From assembly GCF_027594825.1 (NCBI RefSeq), contig NZ_CP088930.1, positions 4,711,019-4,775,018 of the forward strand: a DNA stretch of 64,000 nucleotides, read 5' to 3'. The notes beneath the pieces were generated by a model. It did no database searches and was not told the DNA's origin. It saw nothing but the letters and a program-made list of their open reading frames with translations. This document shows, one piece after another, positions 1-8,885 of the stretch. The number at the start of each line of letters is the position of its first letter. Positions within the stretch are counted from its first letter, which is position 1. The translations under genes and the position numbers were made by a program. The stretch is from Serratia liquefaciens (GTDB lineage Bacteria; Pseudomonadota; Gammaproteobacteria; Enterobacterales; Enterobacteriaceae).

Positions 1-711
1 TTTACCGCGCAAAGCATGCACCACCGGTGCCTGCAACAGTTCTGCCAGCTTGACCACTTCATCATGAGAACTGGCGCAGCCGCTGCCGCACATCAGCGTA
101 ATGTTCTTCGCCTTGTTCAGGGTTGCAGCCAGCTTGTTCAACTCGCTCATGGGCGGCTGCACCAGCGGTAGCGCAGGGGTGTGCCATACCATGCTGGCGT
201 CTTCCGGCGCCATGCGCAACGCCACGTCCCCCGGCAGCACAATCACCGACACGCCGCGATTGAGGATCGCTTTGCGCATGGCAATCTCCAGCACCCGCGG
301 CAGCTGTTCCGGATTGGAAACCAGTTCGCAGTAGTGGCTGCATTCGCGGAACAGTTCTTGTGGGTGAGTTTCCTGGAAGTAGCCGCTGCCAATCTCGCTG
401 GAGGGAATATGGGCGGCGATGGCCAGCACCGGCACGTGGTTGCGGTGGCAGTCGAACAGACCGTTGATCAGGTGCAGGTTGCCGGGCCCACAAGATCCGG
501 CGCAGACCGCCAGTTGGCCGGTAAGCTGGGCTTCGGCACCGGCGGCAAAGGCGGCGACCTCTTCGTGGCGTGTGCCCAGCCATTCGATGGTGCCCATACG
601 GTGCAGGCTGTCGCTGAGGCCGTTAAGCGAATCGCCGGTGACGCCCCAAATGCGTTTCACACCGGCCTGTTCCAGAGTTTTGGCGATCAGCGTGGCTACG
701 GTTTGCTTCAT
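1..711 (-). CDS. poxB: Pyruvate dehydrogenase (quinone), N-terminal part
   Basis: This is the first 237 codons of a thiamine-diphosphate enzyme; the 3' part lies beyond the left edge of the window. PoxB oxidatively decarboxylates pyruvate to acetate and CO2 and passes electrons to membrane ubiquinone. The visible part is the pyrimidine-binding domain: the protein begins [17 protein letters not shown], has the TDP-activating glutamate in the stretch [19 protein letters not shown] (about residue 50), followed by [18 protein letters not shown]. The start at 711 is preceded by GGGGGAA. In E. coli the gene is stationary-phase (RpoS) controlled. An ERIC element lies just upstream, so it sits in the leader or promoter region. 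Confidence 0.95.
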   Translation of the reverse strand, partial: MKQTVATLIAKTLEQAGVKRIWGVTGDSLNGLSDSLHRMGTIEWLGTRHEEVAAFAAGAEAQLTGQLAVCAGSCGPGNLHLINGLFDCHRNHVPVLAIAAHIPSSEIGSGYFQETHPQELFRECSHYCELVSNPEQLPRVLEIAMRKAILNRGVSVIVLPGDVALRMAPEDASMVWHTPALPLVQPPMSELNKLAATLNKAKNITLMCGSGCASSHDEVVKLAELLQAPVVHALRGK

Positions 712-731
712 AATTCCCCCAAGCGTTGTAA

Positions 732-858
732 AGGCCCCTTCATCTTTCAAGCCACAGCGTTGTTGGCTGCACGTGTGCACCCCAGTCACTGACCTGAGTC
801 AGCTCCTGGGGATACCCACGCTTGCCGCCTAGCTGTGACTTGAAATCTATTGGGTATG
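732..858. repeat. ERIC (intergenic repeat unit) element, full length
   Basis: A 127-base imperfect palindrome. It carries the ERIC hallmarks on the + strand: CACCCCAGTCACT then CAGCTCCTGGGGAT in the centre, CTTTCAAG near the left end and CTTGAAATCTA with GGGTAT near the right end. Its length equals that of the classic ERIC unit. It starts about 20 bases upstream of the poxB start codon, so it is probably transcribed as part of the poxB leader or overlaps its promoter. Identification is from memory of the consensus. Confidence 0.9.
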
Positions 859-933
859 ATTTATCAGTCTTTCTCAAATAAACGCAGTAATACGCATGGA
901 ACCGGGAAAGTGTAGAAGGGGAAGGGAAAACCT

Positions 934-976
934 GCTTGCCGATAAATGCCCCATCATTGGCGATGGGGCGGCAAGC
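934..976 (-). terminator. Long hairpin after hcr, probable terminator
   Basis: GCCCCATC (948-955) pairs with GATGGGGC (962-969). The outer arms GCTTGCC (934-940) and GGCAAGC (970-976) extend it to about 15 base pairs, with a 7-base bulge on one side. On the minus strand it is followed by AGGTTTTCCC, a weak T-run. It touches the hcr stop codon at 978-980 and would end hcp-hcr transcripts before poxB. Confidence 0.65.
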
Positions 977-977
977 G

Positions 978-1982
978 TCAGGCGAGGGTGACGTCGCCCT
1001 GGAGCTGGCAACTGCAGGCCAGTACGTAGCCTTGGGCGATTTCAGCCGGGGTGAGCGTCATGCTGCTGCTGGTGGTGTAGTCGCCTTCGAGGATGCGCGT
1101 TTTGCATGAGCCGCATACCCCGGCGCGACAGGCCGCGTTGACCGGCAACGCGTTCGCTTCCATGGCCGCCAGCAATGTGCTGCCGACCGGAACGCGGAAT
1201 TCACGCAGCGGTCGGGCGGTGCGCAGCGTTAATCCTTCGCCTTGGCCAATATCGGCTTCTGCTGGAGTATGGAACTGCTCTTTGTGGAAGTGGCTGGCCG
1301 GTACGCCAAGCTGCAGGCACAGTTGCTCCGCCTGCGCCATATAAGGTGCCGGGCCGCAGGTCATCACCCTGCGTTCGGTGATATCCGGCGCGGCCTGGCG
1401 CAGCACTTCGGCACTGATCCGCCCGCTGAGATAACCTGGCTGGATATCTCGCTCCGCCATCAGCGTCAGCCGCAGCTGCGCATGAGCGGCGCACAGTTCG
1501 CGCCATTGCTCGGCGAAAATGGTGTCGGCAGGGGTGCGGACGTTAAAGATCACCGCGATATCACAGGCCGGGCGATTGGCCACCAGCCAACGGCACATGG
1601 AGATGATTGGCGTGACGCCGCAGCCGGCGGCCAGCATCAGGTAGCTGTCGGCCGGGTGTTGTTCACAGCTGAACTCGCCCTGAGCATCGGACAGCCACAG
1701 GGTGTTGCCAGGTTTAACCTCACGCGTCAGCCAGCGGGAGCCTATGCCGTCCGGCAGACAACGTACGCTGATGCTGAGAAAACGGCTCTGGCCGGGTGAA
1801 GAAGATAACGTATAGGCGCGTAGCGTCTCTTCGCTATTGCGAATGCTGACCAGCGCAAACTGACCGGCTTGATAAGGGTAAAAAACGTCGCAGATCAGGT
1901 TTAACGTCCAGACGTCGGCGGTTTCCTGCCGGATCGAATGGACCTGCATACGGTTAGGGCAAAGTGGGCTGGGTTGGGTCAT
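978..1982 (-). CDS. hcr: NADH oxidoreductase partner of hybrid cluster protein
   Basis: 334 residues (E. coli Hcr 322). Hcr is the NADH-dependent reductase that feeds electrons to Hcp. An FAD-binding ferredoxin-reductase domain (RAYTLSSSPG, then the pyridine-nucleotide segment AAGCGVTPIISM) is followed by a C-terminal plant-type [2Fe-2S] ferredoxin domain with ACRAGVCGSCKTR and a fourth cysteine in LACSCQL. I chose the ATG at 1982 because GAGGTG lies just ahead of it; a longer frame reaches 2066 but would run into hcp. The gene is 52 bases downstream of hcp on the same strand, so the two are almost certainly one transcript. Confidence 0.94.
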   Translation of the reverse strand: MTQPSPLCPNRMQVHSIRQETADVWTLNLICDVFYPYQAGQFALVSIRNSEETLRAYTLSSSPGQSRFLSISVRCLPDGIGSRWLTREVKPGNTLWLSDAQGEFSCEQHPADSYLMLAAGCGVTPIISMCRWLVANRPACDIAVIFNVRTPADTIFAEQWRELCAAHAQLRLTLMAERDIQPGYLSGRISAEVLRQAAPDITERRVMTCGPAPYMAQAEQLCLQLGVPASHFHKEQFHTPAEADIGQGEGLTLRTARPLREFRVPVGSTLLAAMEANALPVNAACRAGVCGSCKTRILEGDYTTSSSMTLTPAEIAQGYVLACSCQLQGDVTLA

Positions 1983-2034
1983 AGGGCACCTCAAAAGCAA
2001 AGGGGCCGGCATCTGCGGCCCCAAAAAAACGGGA

Positions 2035-3684
2035 TCAACCAAGCAGGGCGTGCAGGTCCTGCTCAACGGTAGTAATCGGGCGCATGCCGAACTTGTCGTT
2101 GAGGATCGCCATCAGGTTATCGGTCAGGAAACCCGGTGCCGTCGGGCCAGTGACAATATTTTTCACCCCTAACGACAGCAGCGTCAGCAGGATGACGATC
2201 GCTTTCTGCTCAAACCACGACAGGACCAGGCTGAGCGGCAGTTCGTTGACGGTACAACCGAGCGTATCGGCGAGTTTGACCGCCAGCATGATGGCAGAAT
2301 AGGCGTCGTTGCACTGGCCGACGTCCAGCAGGCGCGGCAAGCCTTCCAGGGTGCCGAAATCCAGCTTGTTGAAGCGATATTTGCCGCAGGCCAACGTCAT
2401 GATCAGGCAGTCTTGCGGGACGCTGCGGGCAAAATCGGTGAAATAGCTGCGCTCATCGCGGCTGCCGTCACAGCCCCCCACCAGGAAGACGTGACGCAGT
2501 TTCTTTTGCGCCACCAAATCGATCACCGTATCGGCGGCGTTGAGCAGCGTCTGGCGGCCAAAGCCGACGGTGATCATATGTTCGATTTCGGTATACGGGA
2601 ACCCCTTCATGTCTTGTGCCTGGGCGATCACCTGGGTGAAGTCATCTCCTTCCAGATGGTTGACGCCCGGCCAGCCGACGATGCTGCGCGTCCAGATGCG
2701 ATCGCCGTAGTTGCCGACGTTAGGATCGATAATGCAGTTGGAGGTCATCACGATAGGACCGGGGAATTTGGCAAACTCGGTCTGCTGGTTCTGCCAGCCG
2801 CTGCCGTAGTTCCCCACCAGATGCTTGAATTTTTTCAGCTCCGGGTAGCCGTGTGCCGGCAACATTTCGCCGTGGGTGTAGACGTTCACGTCCTGCCCCT
2901 CGGTTTGCTCAAGCAGCATGCGCAGATCTTTCAGATCGTGACCGGAGATCAAAATGGCTTTACCTGTCACCGGGCGGACGTTAACCGCGCTTGGCAGCGG
3001 ATCGCCATAGGTCTGTGTCTCGCCATGATCGAGAATGGCCATCACGTTGAAGTTCATTTTGCCGATGCCCATGGCGTTGTTCAGCAGGGTATCCACATCG
3101 CTCGGTTGGGTGCCGAGCCAAGCCATAAAGGCGTGGTAATCGGCGTAGATCTGGTCGTCATATTGGCCCAGCACGTGGGCGTGTTCCATATAGGCCGCCG
3201 CGCCTTTCAGGCCGTACAGGCAGAGCATGCGCAGGCCGTGCACGTCGTCGCCGACCTCGGCTTTATCGGTATTCAGAGCGAACTGAGCCGCCTGTTGCAG
3301 CAGAGTAGGCATATCGTCACCGGCCAACTGCAACGTGGCTAATGGATGATCCACGCGTACGCTGGCATCCAGCAGGCGACAGCGGGCGGCCAGTGATTCA
3401 CGCAGAGCAATGGTTTCGCGTGCATAACCGATTATGCGGTCAGAATCGAAGTTGACGTTGGTCAGGGTGGAGAAGAAGGCGCGTGGGGCAAAACTGTCGA
3501 TATCATGATCGACGATCCCAAGAGCCCGTGCCTGCAGCGCCCAGGCTGACAGCCCTTGTAATGCTGCTACCAGCAGATCCTGCAGGTCTGAAGTTTCCGC
3601 CGTTTTACCACACATGCCCTGGGCATAAGAGCAGCCGTTGCCTGCCGGGGTACGAATGGTTTGTTCACATTGCACACAGAACAT
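2035..3684 (-). CDS. hcp: Hybrid cluster protein (hydroxylamine / NO reductase)
   Basis: 549 residues, matching E. coli Hcp (550). Cytoplasmic iron-sulfur protein of the anaerobic nitrosative-stress response; it reduces nitric oxide (and hydroxylamine in vitro) at a hybrid [4Fe-2S-2O] cluster. The N-terminal cysteines at 3, 6, 18 and 25 (spacing C-x2-C-x11-C-x6-C) fit the enterobacterial-type cluster. Later cluster ligands include the [17 protein letters not shown] and ACGKYRFN segments. AAGGAAG precedes the start. It is first gene of hcp-hcr, under the NsrR- and FNR-type sites described separately. Confidence 0.96.
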   Translation of the reverse strand: MFCVQCEQTIRTPAGNGCSYAQGMCGKTAETSDLQDLLVAALQGLSAWALQARALGIVDHDIDSFAPRAFFSTLTNVNFDSDRIIGYARETIALRESLAARCRLLDASVRVDHPLATLQLAGDDMPTLLQQAAQFALNTDKAEVGDDVHGLRMLCLYGLKGAAAYMEHAHVLGQYDDQIYADYHAFMAWLGTQPSDVDTLLNNAMGIGKMNFNVMAILDHGETQTYGDPLPSAVNVRPVTGKAILISGHDLKDLRMLLEQTEGQDVNVYTHGEMLPAHGYPELKKFKHLVGNYGSGWQNQQTEFAKFPGPIVMTSNCIIDPNVGNYGDRIWTRSIVGWPGVNHLEGDDFTQVIAQAQDMKGFPYTEIEHMITVGFGRQTLLNAADTVIDLVAQKKLRHVFLVGGCDGSRDERSYFTDFARSVPQDCLIMTLACGKYRFNKLDFGTLEGLPRLLDVGQCNDAYSAIMLAVKLADTLGCTVNELPLSLVLSWFEQKAIVILLTLLSLGVKNIVTGPTAPGFLTDNLMAILNDKFGMRPITTVEQDLHALLG

Positions 3685-3701
3685 AATCGCTTCCTTTTTT
3701 A

Positions 3702-3724
3702 AAGTTGCATTTTAAATGCTTGTT
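3702..3724 (-). promoter_or_regulatory. NsrR operator of hcp-hcr
   Basis: Two inverted 11-base half-sites, AAGTTGCATTT (3702-3712) and AAATGCTTGTT (3714-3724), are separated by one base. This matches the NsrR 11-1-11 consensus closely. The site ends 18 bases upstream of the hcp start codon, so a bound NO-sensing repressor would cover the start of transcription. Confidence 0.8.
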
Positions 3725-3728
3725 TAAG

Positions 3729-3799
3729 AGCATAGATCGGCAACCGGGGCTTAAAAAGGCTTTTGTGGCGTAACCAAGGGGAAGTTTGATTTAGCGCAA
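3729..3799 (-). promoter_or_regulatory. Predicted hcp promoter with upstream FNR-like site
   Basis: On the minus strand TATGCT (complement of 3729-3734) is a plausible -10, placing transcription start near 3722. An FNR-like site TTGATTTAGCGCAA (3786-3799; two mismatches from TTGAT-N4-ATCAA) then centres about 70 bases upstream. From memory, E. coli hcp also has a far-upstream FNR site, so the architecture looks conserved. The hexamer assignment is inference. Confidence 0.45.
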
Positions 3800-3858
3800 T
3801 TTTGCTGTGCGGATGGGAATTATTACGCTTTCCGGGGGCGCGCCCCCCGGAAAAGAGG

Positions 3859-4755
3859 TCAGGAGAACAGGGCGATCAGTACCGGTGCCAGCAGGCTTAG
3901 CAGGAAGCCATGCACAATCGCCGGCGGCACCATTTCCAACCCGCCGCTGCGCTGCAACACCGGCAAGGTAAAGTCCATGGAGGTGGCACCGCACAGGCCC
4001 AGTGCAGTGGAACGGCTGCGTCGCACCAGGCTTGGGATCAGCATAATCGCCACCAGCTCGCGTGCCAGATCGTTAAAGAAGGCTGCGCTGCCCAACACCG
4101 GACCGTAGGCATCGGTGATCAGAATGCCGGAAAGCGAATACCAGCCAAAACCGGAGGCCATGGCCAGCCCGGCTTTGATCGGCAACCCCAGCAGTTGCGC
4201 TGCCAGCGCACCGCCGGCCAGTGCACTGATCGTCACCACCACGGCCACCATCATGCCGCGTCGGTTAAGTACGATTTGGCGCAGGGTCATGCCGCTGTTG
4301 CGCAATTGGATGCCGACCAGCAGCAGCAGGAAAATCAAAGCGTACTCGCTGCCTTTATTGGCAAACTGCAGCCATTGCCACTGGGTCAGGCCGAGCAGGA
4401 AACCGCCGAGCACCACGCCACAGAGTTTGAGCGATTCCAGCGCCATATGCAGGCGCGAGGGCAGCTTTTCCTGTTTATGGCTGTTACGCCACGGCATTTT
4501 ATGTTCCAGCAGCGCCAGCATCAGCAGGCTGGCCGCGATAATGCACAGGAAGAACACCGAGGCATACTGGAAAATCAGCACCAGATTACTGCTCAGATCC
4601 TCCAGAAACGCCAGGCTGATACCCATGAAAAACAGGATCACGTAAACCATCCAGCTCAGCAGACGGTTAATGGTTTGCAGTAACGTTCTGCTGCGTAATG
4701 GAACCAGGTAACCGGCAATCAGCGGTAAGAGAATAATCAGCAGTCCTGAATACAT
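3859..4755 (-). CDS. lysO: L-lysine exporter LysO (YbjE)
   Basis: 298 residues (E. coli 299). Inner-membrane protein of the DUF340/LysO family that exports L-lysine and confers thialysine resistance. The sequence starts MYSGLLIILLPLIAGYLVPL and is a run of hydrophobic helices throughout, with conserved GFGWYSLSGILITDAYGP and FFNDLARELVAIM. I chose the ATG at 4755 by family length; the open frame extends to 4935 but that extension is low-complexity and absent from the family. Divergent from ybjD. E. coli carries aqpZ here; it is missing. Confidence 0.9.
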   Translation of the reverse strand: MYSGLLIILLPLIAGYLVPLRSRTLLQTINRLLSWMVYVILFFMGISLAFLEDLSSNLVLIFQYASVFFLCIIAASLLMLALLEHKMPWRNSHKQEKLPSRLHMALESLKLCGVVLGGFLLGLTQWQWLQFANKGSEYALIFLLLLVGIQLRNSGMTLRQIVLNRRGMMVAVVVTISALAGGALAAQLLGLPIKAGLAMASGFGWYSLSGILITDAYGPVLGSAAFFNDLARELVAIMLIPSLVRRSRSTALGLCGATSMDFTLPVLQRSGGLEMVPPAIVHGFLLSLLAPVLIALFS

Positions 4756-4860
4756 GGTGAAGCTTGCGTCCTTTGTTCGGCAGATGGCGCCAGGATGACC
4801 GGCGAGGCCCCACACGCTAACCAAAACGGCGACCGGAGTAAAGCGGCAGATTTGACCTCC

Positions 4861-4886
4861 CCCTCTTGACCTGCAAGGGGTTTTTT
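4861..4886 (+). terminator. Hairpin with T6 between lysO and ybjD
   Basis: CCC...CTTG (4861-4868, one bulged T) pairs with CAAGGGG (4874-4880), followed directly by TTTTTT (4881-4886). This looks like a small intrinsic terminator on the + strand, about 60 bases ahead of ybjD. No gene precedes it on that strand, so it would act as a leader attenuator of ybjD or end an unknown short transcript. Confidence 0.45.
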
Positions 4887-4947
4887 GACCATGCTCAGAG
4901 AAGGTCACCCCATTAAGGACGGTGGCAGCGCGCACGGGAGGCGACAG

Positions 4948-6612
4948 ATGTTCTTAGAGCGTATCGAGATTGCAGGTTTTCGCGGCATTAACCGGCTGTC
5001 GCTGATGCTGGACGATAACACGCTGCTGCTGGGCGAAAACGCCTGGGGTAAATCCAGCTTGTTGGACGCCTTGACCCTGCTGTTGGCGCCGGAGCAAAAG
5101 CTGTACCGTTTCGAAGGGCATGACTTTCATTTTCCCCCTGGCGAGGAAGAGGCCAAAGAACGGCATTTACAGGTGGTCTTTACCTTTTGCGAGAAAGACA
5201 TCGGCCATGCTCACCTGCCTCGTTACCGCCACCTTTCGCCGCTGTGGGTCAAAGGCGAGGATAACCTCAACCGAATTTATTACCGCTGCGAAGGCGAACT
5301 GGCCGATGACGGTACGGTTTGTACCTGGCGCGGCTTCCTGGATGCCGACGGTAACGCGATGCAGTTGCATCATATTGAGCAACTGGCGCATGCCATTATC
5401 CGCATCCATCCGGTGTTGCGCCTGCGCGATGCGCGTTTCATCCGCCGCCTGCGGCCCAGCACGCTGAACGATGAAAACCCGGCTGACAATAAAGCCCTGT
5501 CCCAGCAGTTGGATCAGTTGACGCGAGAACTGGTGCGCAACCCGCAAAAGCTGACTAACGCCGAGCTGCGGCAGGGGTTGGCGGCAATGCAGCAACTGCT
5601 GGAGCACTACTTCGCCGAGCAGGGTTCGCAGGTGTCGCGGCCGCGCCGACAGCGGCTGGATCAAGATCAGGATCAGCAGGCGTGGCGCTCGCTGGACAGC
5701 ATCAACCGTATGGTGGCAGAGCCTAACAGCCGTAGCATGCGGCTGATCTTGCTGGGGATGTTTTCTACTCTGCTTCAGGCCAAGGGCAGTATCAAGTTGG
5801 ATCCGCACGCCCGGCCGCTGCTGTTGGTGGAGGACCCGGAAACCCGTCTGCATCCGATTATGCTGTCGGTGGCCTGGGGGCTGCTTAACCAGTTGCCGCT
5901 GCAACGGATCACCACCACCAACTCCAGCGAACTGGTGTCGCTGGTGCCGGTAGAGCACGTCTGTCGGTTGGTGCGTGAGTCTGGGCGCGTTGCCACTTAC
6001 CGCCTGGGACCGCGTGGGTTGAGCCCGGAGGATGGGCGCCGCATTGCTTTTCATATTCGTTTTAACCGGCCATCCTCGCTGTTCGCCCGCTGCTGGTTGC
6101 TGGTGGAAGGCGAGACGGAAGTTTGGCTGTTGAGCGAGCTGGCGCGCCAGTGTGGGTATCACTTTGAGGCAGAAGGCGTACGCGTAATCGAGTTCGCCCA
6201 ATGCGGATTGAAACCTTTGCTGAAGTTCGCCCGCCGCATGGGCATTGAATGGCATGCTTTGGTGGACGGTGATGAAGCGGGGAAAAAGTACGCCAACACC
6301 GTACGCAGCATGCTGGATAACCACGATGATAACGAGCGCGACCGACTGACCGCGTTACCGGCACCGGATATGGAGCATTTTATGTTCCGCGAAGGTTTCA
6401 GCCCGGTCTACTACCGTGTGGCATCGGTGCCGAAGAATACCCAGATGCCGGTGCGTAAGGTGATCCTCAAGGCGGTGCATCACTCCTCAAAACCCGATTT
6501 GGCGATCGAGGTGGCGATGCAAGCCGGCCAGTGGGGCACGGATTCGGTGCCGCCACTGTTGAAGAAAATGTTTTCGCGTGTGACCTGGCTGGCGCGTGGC
6601 CGCGCCGATTAG
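4948..6612 (+). CDS. ybjD: OLD-family ATP-dependent endonuclease YbjD
   Basis: 554 residues (E. coli YbjD 552). It has the two parts of OLD (overcoming lysogenization defect) nucleases. The N-terminal ABC-type ATPase has Walker A GENAWGKS at residues 29-36 and a later LLLVEDPETRLHP Walker B-like segment. The C-terminal Toprim domain shows LLVEGETEVW and LVDGDEAGKKY, carrying the metal-binding Glu and Asp residues. The start at 4948 follows GGGAGG. It is a class 1 (stand-alone) OLD with no UvrD-like partner nearby, so a Gabija-type defence pair is not indicated. The physiological role is not established. Its stop overlaps that of the convergent ybjX by four bases. Confidence 0.88.
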   Translation: MFLERIEIAGFRGINRLSLMLDDNTLLLGENAWGKSSLLDALTLLLAPEQKLYRFEGHDFHFPPGEEEAKERHLQVVFTFCEKDIGHAHLPRYRHLSPLWVKGEDNLNRIYYRCEGELADDGTVCTWRGFLDADGNAMQLHHIEQLAHAIIRIHPVLRLRDARFIRRLRPSTLNDENPADNKALSQQLDQLTRELVRNPQKLTNAELRQGLAAMQQLLEHYFAEQGSQVSRPRRQRLDQDQDQQAWRSLDSINRMVAEPNSRSMRLILLGMFSTLLQAKGSIKLDPHARPLLLVEDPETRLHPIMLSVAWGLLNQLPLQRITTTNSSELVSLVPVEHVCRLVRESGRVATYRLGPRGLSPEDGRRIAFHIRFNRPSSLFARCWLLVEGETEVWLLSELARQCGYHFEAEGVRVIEFAQCGLKPLLKFARRMGIEWHALVDGDEAGKKYANTVRSMLDNHDDNERDRLTALPAPDMEHFMFREGFSPVYYRVASVPKNTQMPVRKVILKAVHHSSKPDLAIEVAMQAGQWGTDSVPPLLKKMFSRVTWLARGRAD

Positions 6613-7577
6613 GCTGGAGTAAAACGGGGCAGGGCACGAAAGTGCTCTGCCATACCCTGTTCCAATTCGTCCAGCAACTGATAGCGGCGGCGGTATTCGG
6701 CCCGCTTCTTGCTGACCACTTCATCGATCGGTTTACGGGTGATGTGTTCCGGCAGCAGGAAATAGCCGCTTTCAAGCATCTTGCCGCCCATGGACGTCCA
6801 GAATTGATCGTAATCGGCATGCAGCTTGTCTTTCTTTTTACTGTGATAACGCCAGTTCTGGTAGATATGGGTGGCGTTGCCGACCGCCACAATTTGTTGA
6901 ATACCCAGATGATGAGCCAGTGCACATATCCCTTCCAGCGCCAGGCGTTTCGGGAACAATCCGTGGCACTCCTTGGTAGCCTGCTGGATTTCGGCATGCG
7001 GAACCTGGTGATTCGCTCCCTGTAACCCACCGATAAACAGCGTCGGTTGCTGCTGATAGTGCATCAGCGAAAAGGTAATCTCCGCCAGCATAATGCCGTT
7101 GGCGTTACGCAACAGCAGGGTGGCTTCGCCTTCCTTATTCAGGTTATCGATGGCCGCCAGCTCCAGTGAAACCGAGGCGCCGCTCTTGCCGTTGGCGCAG
7201 GCTAGCACAAAGGGCTTTTTCAGATGACCGAGCAGCATTTTCATCGGCATGCGTTGCGTGCTGAGATCGTAGTGATCGCGCAGGGCGAACAAGCACTCGA
7301 TTTTGCTCATGTTTGCTGCCAGATACGGGCGATGCAATTTGCACGGCAGATTGGGCTGCGCGTTCAAGATCTCATCCAGCAGGGGATTGGACGCGAGCAT
7401 ATTGAGTAAGCCGCTGGTGGTGCGCCAGCAAAATAACGAACGACCGATAAATTTCAAACGGAATGACGTTTTCTTCCAGGCTTTACTCGGCGTCTTTTCG
7501 CCATTGATCAGCGCCGTCATCAGTTGCCAGCCGTTTAGCGGGCGTGCAGATACGAGTGGATAGCTGAGCTGTGACAT
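6609..7577 (-). CDS. ybjX: VirK/YbjX family protein (DUF535)
   Basis: 322 residues, full length for the DUF535 family that includes E. coli YbjX, Salmonella SomA and Shigella VirK. Family members are linked to cationic peptide resistance, envelope maintenance and, for VirK, virulence protein secretion; the biochemical activity is unknown. No signal peptide or membrane segment is evident. The core GGLQGANHQVPHAEIQQATK and the segment VGNATHIYQNWRYHSKKKDK are conserved family blocks. In E. coli and Salmonella the gene belongs to the PhoP regulon; I looked for a PhoP box upstream of 7577 and saw no convincing one. Confidence 0.85.
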   Translation of the reverse strand: MSQLSYPLVSARPLNGWQLMTALINGEKTPSKAWKKTSFRLKFIGRSLFCWRTTSGLLNMLASNPLLDEILNAQPNLPCKLHRPYLAANMSKIECLFALRDHYDLSTQRMPMKMLLGHLKKPFVLACANGKSGASVSLELAAIDNLNKEGEATLLLRNANGIMLAEITFSLMHYQQQPTLFIGGLQGANHQVPHAEIQQATKECHGLFPKRLALEGICALAHHLGIQQIVAVGNATHIYQNWRYHSKKKDKLHADYDQFWTSMGGKMLESGYFLLPEHITRKPIDEVVSKKRAEYRRRYQLLDELEQGMAEHFRALPRFTPA

Positions 7578-7769
7578 GATGAAATCCTTGACTGTATTGA
7601 ATGGTGCTATTTCATCAAGGCTTCACTAAACGAGAGGTCAATGCCCAACTGTAACCAAGCGTGTCTCCACATTGTGTTGAGCTAAGGTTTAGTTATTCCG
7701 CACCGTGCGTGATAATTTAGCCCCGCTGCCGCTATTGGCAGTATGAATTGCAACAGGCAGGAACCTATT

Positions 7770-8885
7770 TTGACGTGGTTTAAAGGACACAAGCGACGCT
7801 GGATGATGGCGCTGATGGTAGCGGCGGTAATCGCTGTGCCGGCGGCCTGGCACTTCGGTCACCCGACGCCAACCCAATTTAAAACGGTGAAGGTCGCCAA
7901 GGGCGATCTGCAGCAAAACGTCCTGGCGACCGGTCAGCTTGATGCGGTTCGCAAGGTGGATGTGGGTGCACAGGTCAGCGGCCAGTTGGAAAGCCTGTAC
8001 GTCGAGATTGGTGATCGGGTTAAAAAAGGCCAATTGCTCGGTGTGATTGACCCGCAACAGGCGCAAAACAGCATCCGCGAGGGTGAGGCGACGCTGCGCG
8101 AACTGCATGCCCAACTGCAGCAGGCCCAGGCGGAACAACAGCTGGCGGCGGTGACGCTGCAGCGTAATCAGGCGCTGGCCAAGCTGCAGGCGGTTTCACG
8201 GCAGGATCTGGATCAGGCGGCCACGCAGCTGGCGGTGAAAAAGGCGCAGGTGGGGACCATCCATGCGCAAATCGCCAAAAACCAGGCCAGCCTGGATACG
8301 GCAAAAATCAATCTGGCTTTTACCCGCATTGAAGCGCCGATGGATGGCGACGTGGTACAAATCACCACGCTGCAAGGCCAGACGGTGATTGCGGCGCAAC
8401 AGGCGCCGAACATTTTGACGCTGGCAGATCTCAGCACCATGCTGGTGAAAGCCCAGGTGTCGGAAGCGGACGTCATCAGCCTTAAGCCGGGGCAGAAAGC
8501 CTGGTTCACCGTGCTGGGTGATCCAAATCGGCGCTTTGACGGCGTGCTGAAAGACATTCAACCGACGCCGGAAAAGGTCAATAACGCCATCTTCTACTAC
8601 GCCCGTTTCGAAGTGCCGAACCCCGAAGGGTTACTGCGTCTGCAAATGACGGCGCAGGTGCATATTCAACTGGCGGGAGTCAGCCAGGCGCAGGTGATCC
8701 CTCTGGCGGCTTTGGGCGATCAAATCGCGGATAACCGCTATCAGGTTTCGATCCTCAAGCAGGGCAAAGAGGAAAAGCGCGAAGTGGCCATTGGGCTGCG
8801 TAATAATATTGACGTGCAAATCCTCAGCGGACTGAATATCGGCGACGAAGTGATCGTCAGCCGCGGCGGCGCGGAGCCTCTCTGA
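7770..8885 (+). CDS. macA: Macrolide efflux periplasmic adaptor MacA
   Basis: 371 residues, the E. coli length. Membrane-fusion protein linking the MacB ABC transporter to TolC for export of macrolides, enterotoxin and other substrates. An N-terminal membrane anchor (about residues 11-29) is followed by the lipoyl/barrel half [20 protein letters not shown], a coiled-coil hairpin (about residues 95-165) and the second barrel half [20 protein letters not shown] chose the TTG at 7770 because AGGA lies 7 bases ahead; an ATG at 7743 would add nine residues but has no ribosome binding site. It overlaps macB by one base. Confidence 0.92.
   Translation: MTWFKGHKRRWMMALMVAAVIAVPAAWHFGHPTPTQFKTVKVAKGDLQQNVLATGQLDAVRKVDVGAQVSGQLESLYVEIGDRVKKGQLLGVIDPQQAQNSIREGEATLRELHAQLQQAQAEQQLAAVTLQRNQALAKLQAVSRQDLDQAATQLAVKKAQVGTIHAQIAKNQASLDTAKINLAFTRIEAPMDGDVVQITTLQGQTVIAAQQAPNILTLADLSTMLVKAQVSEADVISLKPGQKAWFTVLGDPNRRFDGVLKDIQPTPEKVNNAIFYYARFEVPNPEGLLRLQMTAQVHIQLAGVSQAQVIPLAALGDQIADNRYQVSILKQGKEEKREVAIGLRNNIDVQILSGLNIGDEVIVSRGGAEPL

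Noticed and set aside
2413..3342. 309-codon open frame on the + strand opposite hcp
   Set aside because: Antisense shadow of hcp; the hcp product is full length with intact cluster cysteines.
4948..6612. ybjD as part of a Gabija-like phage defence system
   Set aside because: It has the OLD ATPase and Toprim domains, but there is no UvrD-like helicase or other defence gene nearby, and its position is the conserved core location of YbjD.
7578..7742. PhoP box upstream of ybjX
   Set aside because: Only isolated GTTTA-like half-sites were seen, none in the direct-repeat spacing required.
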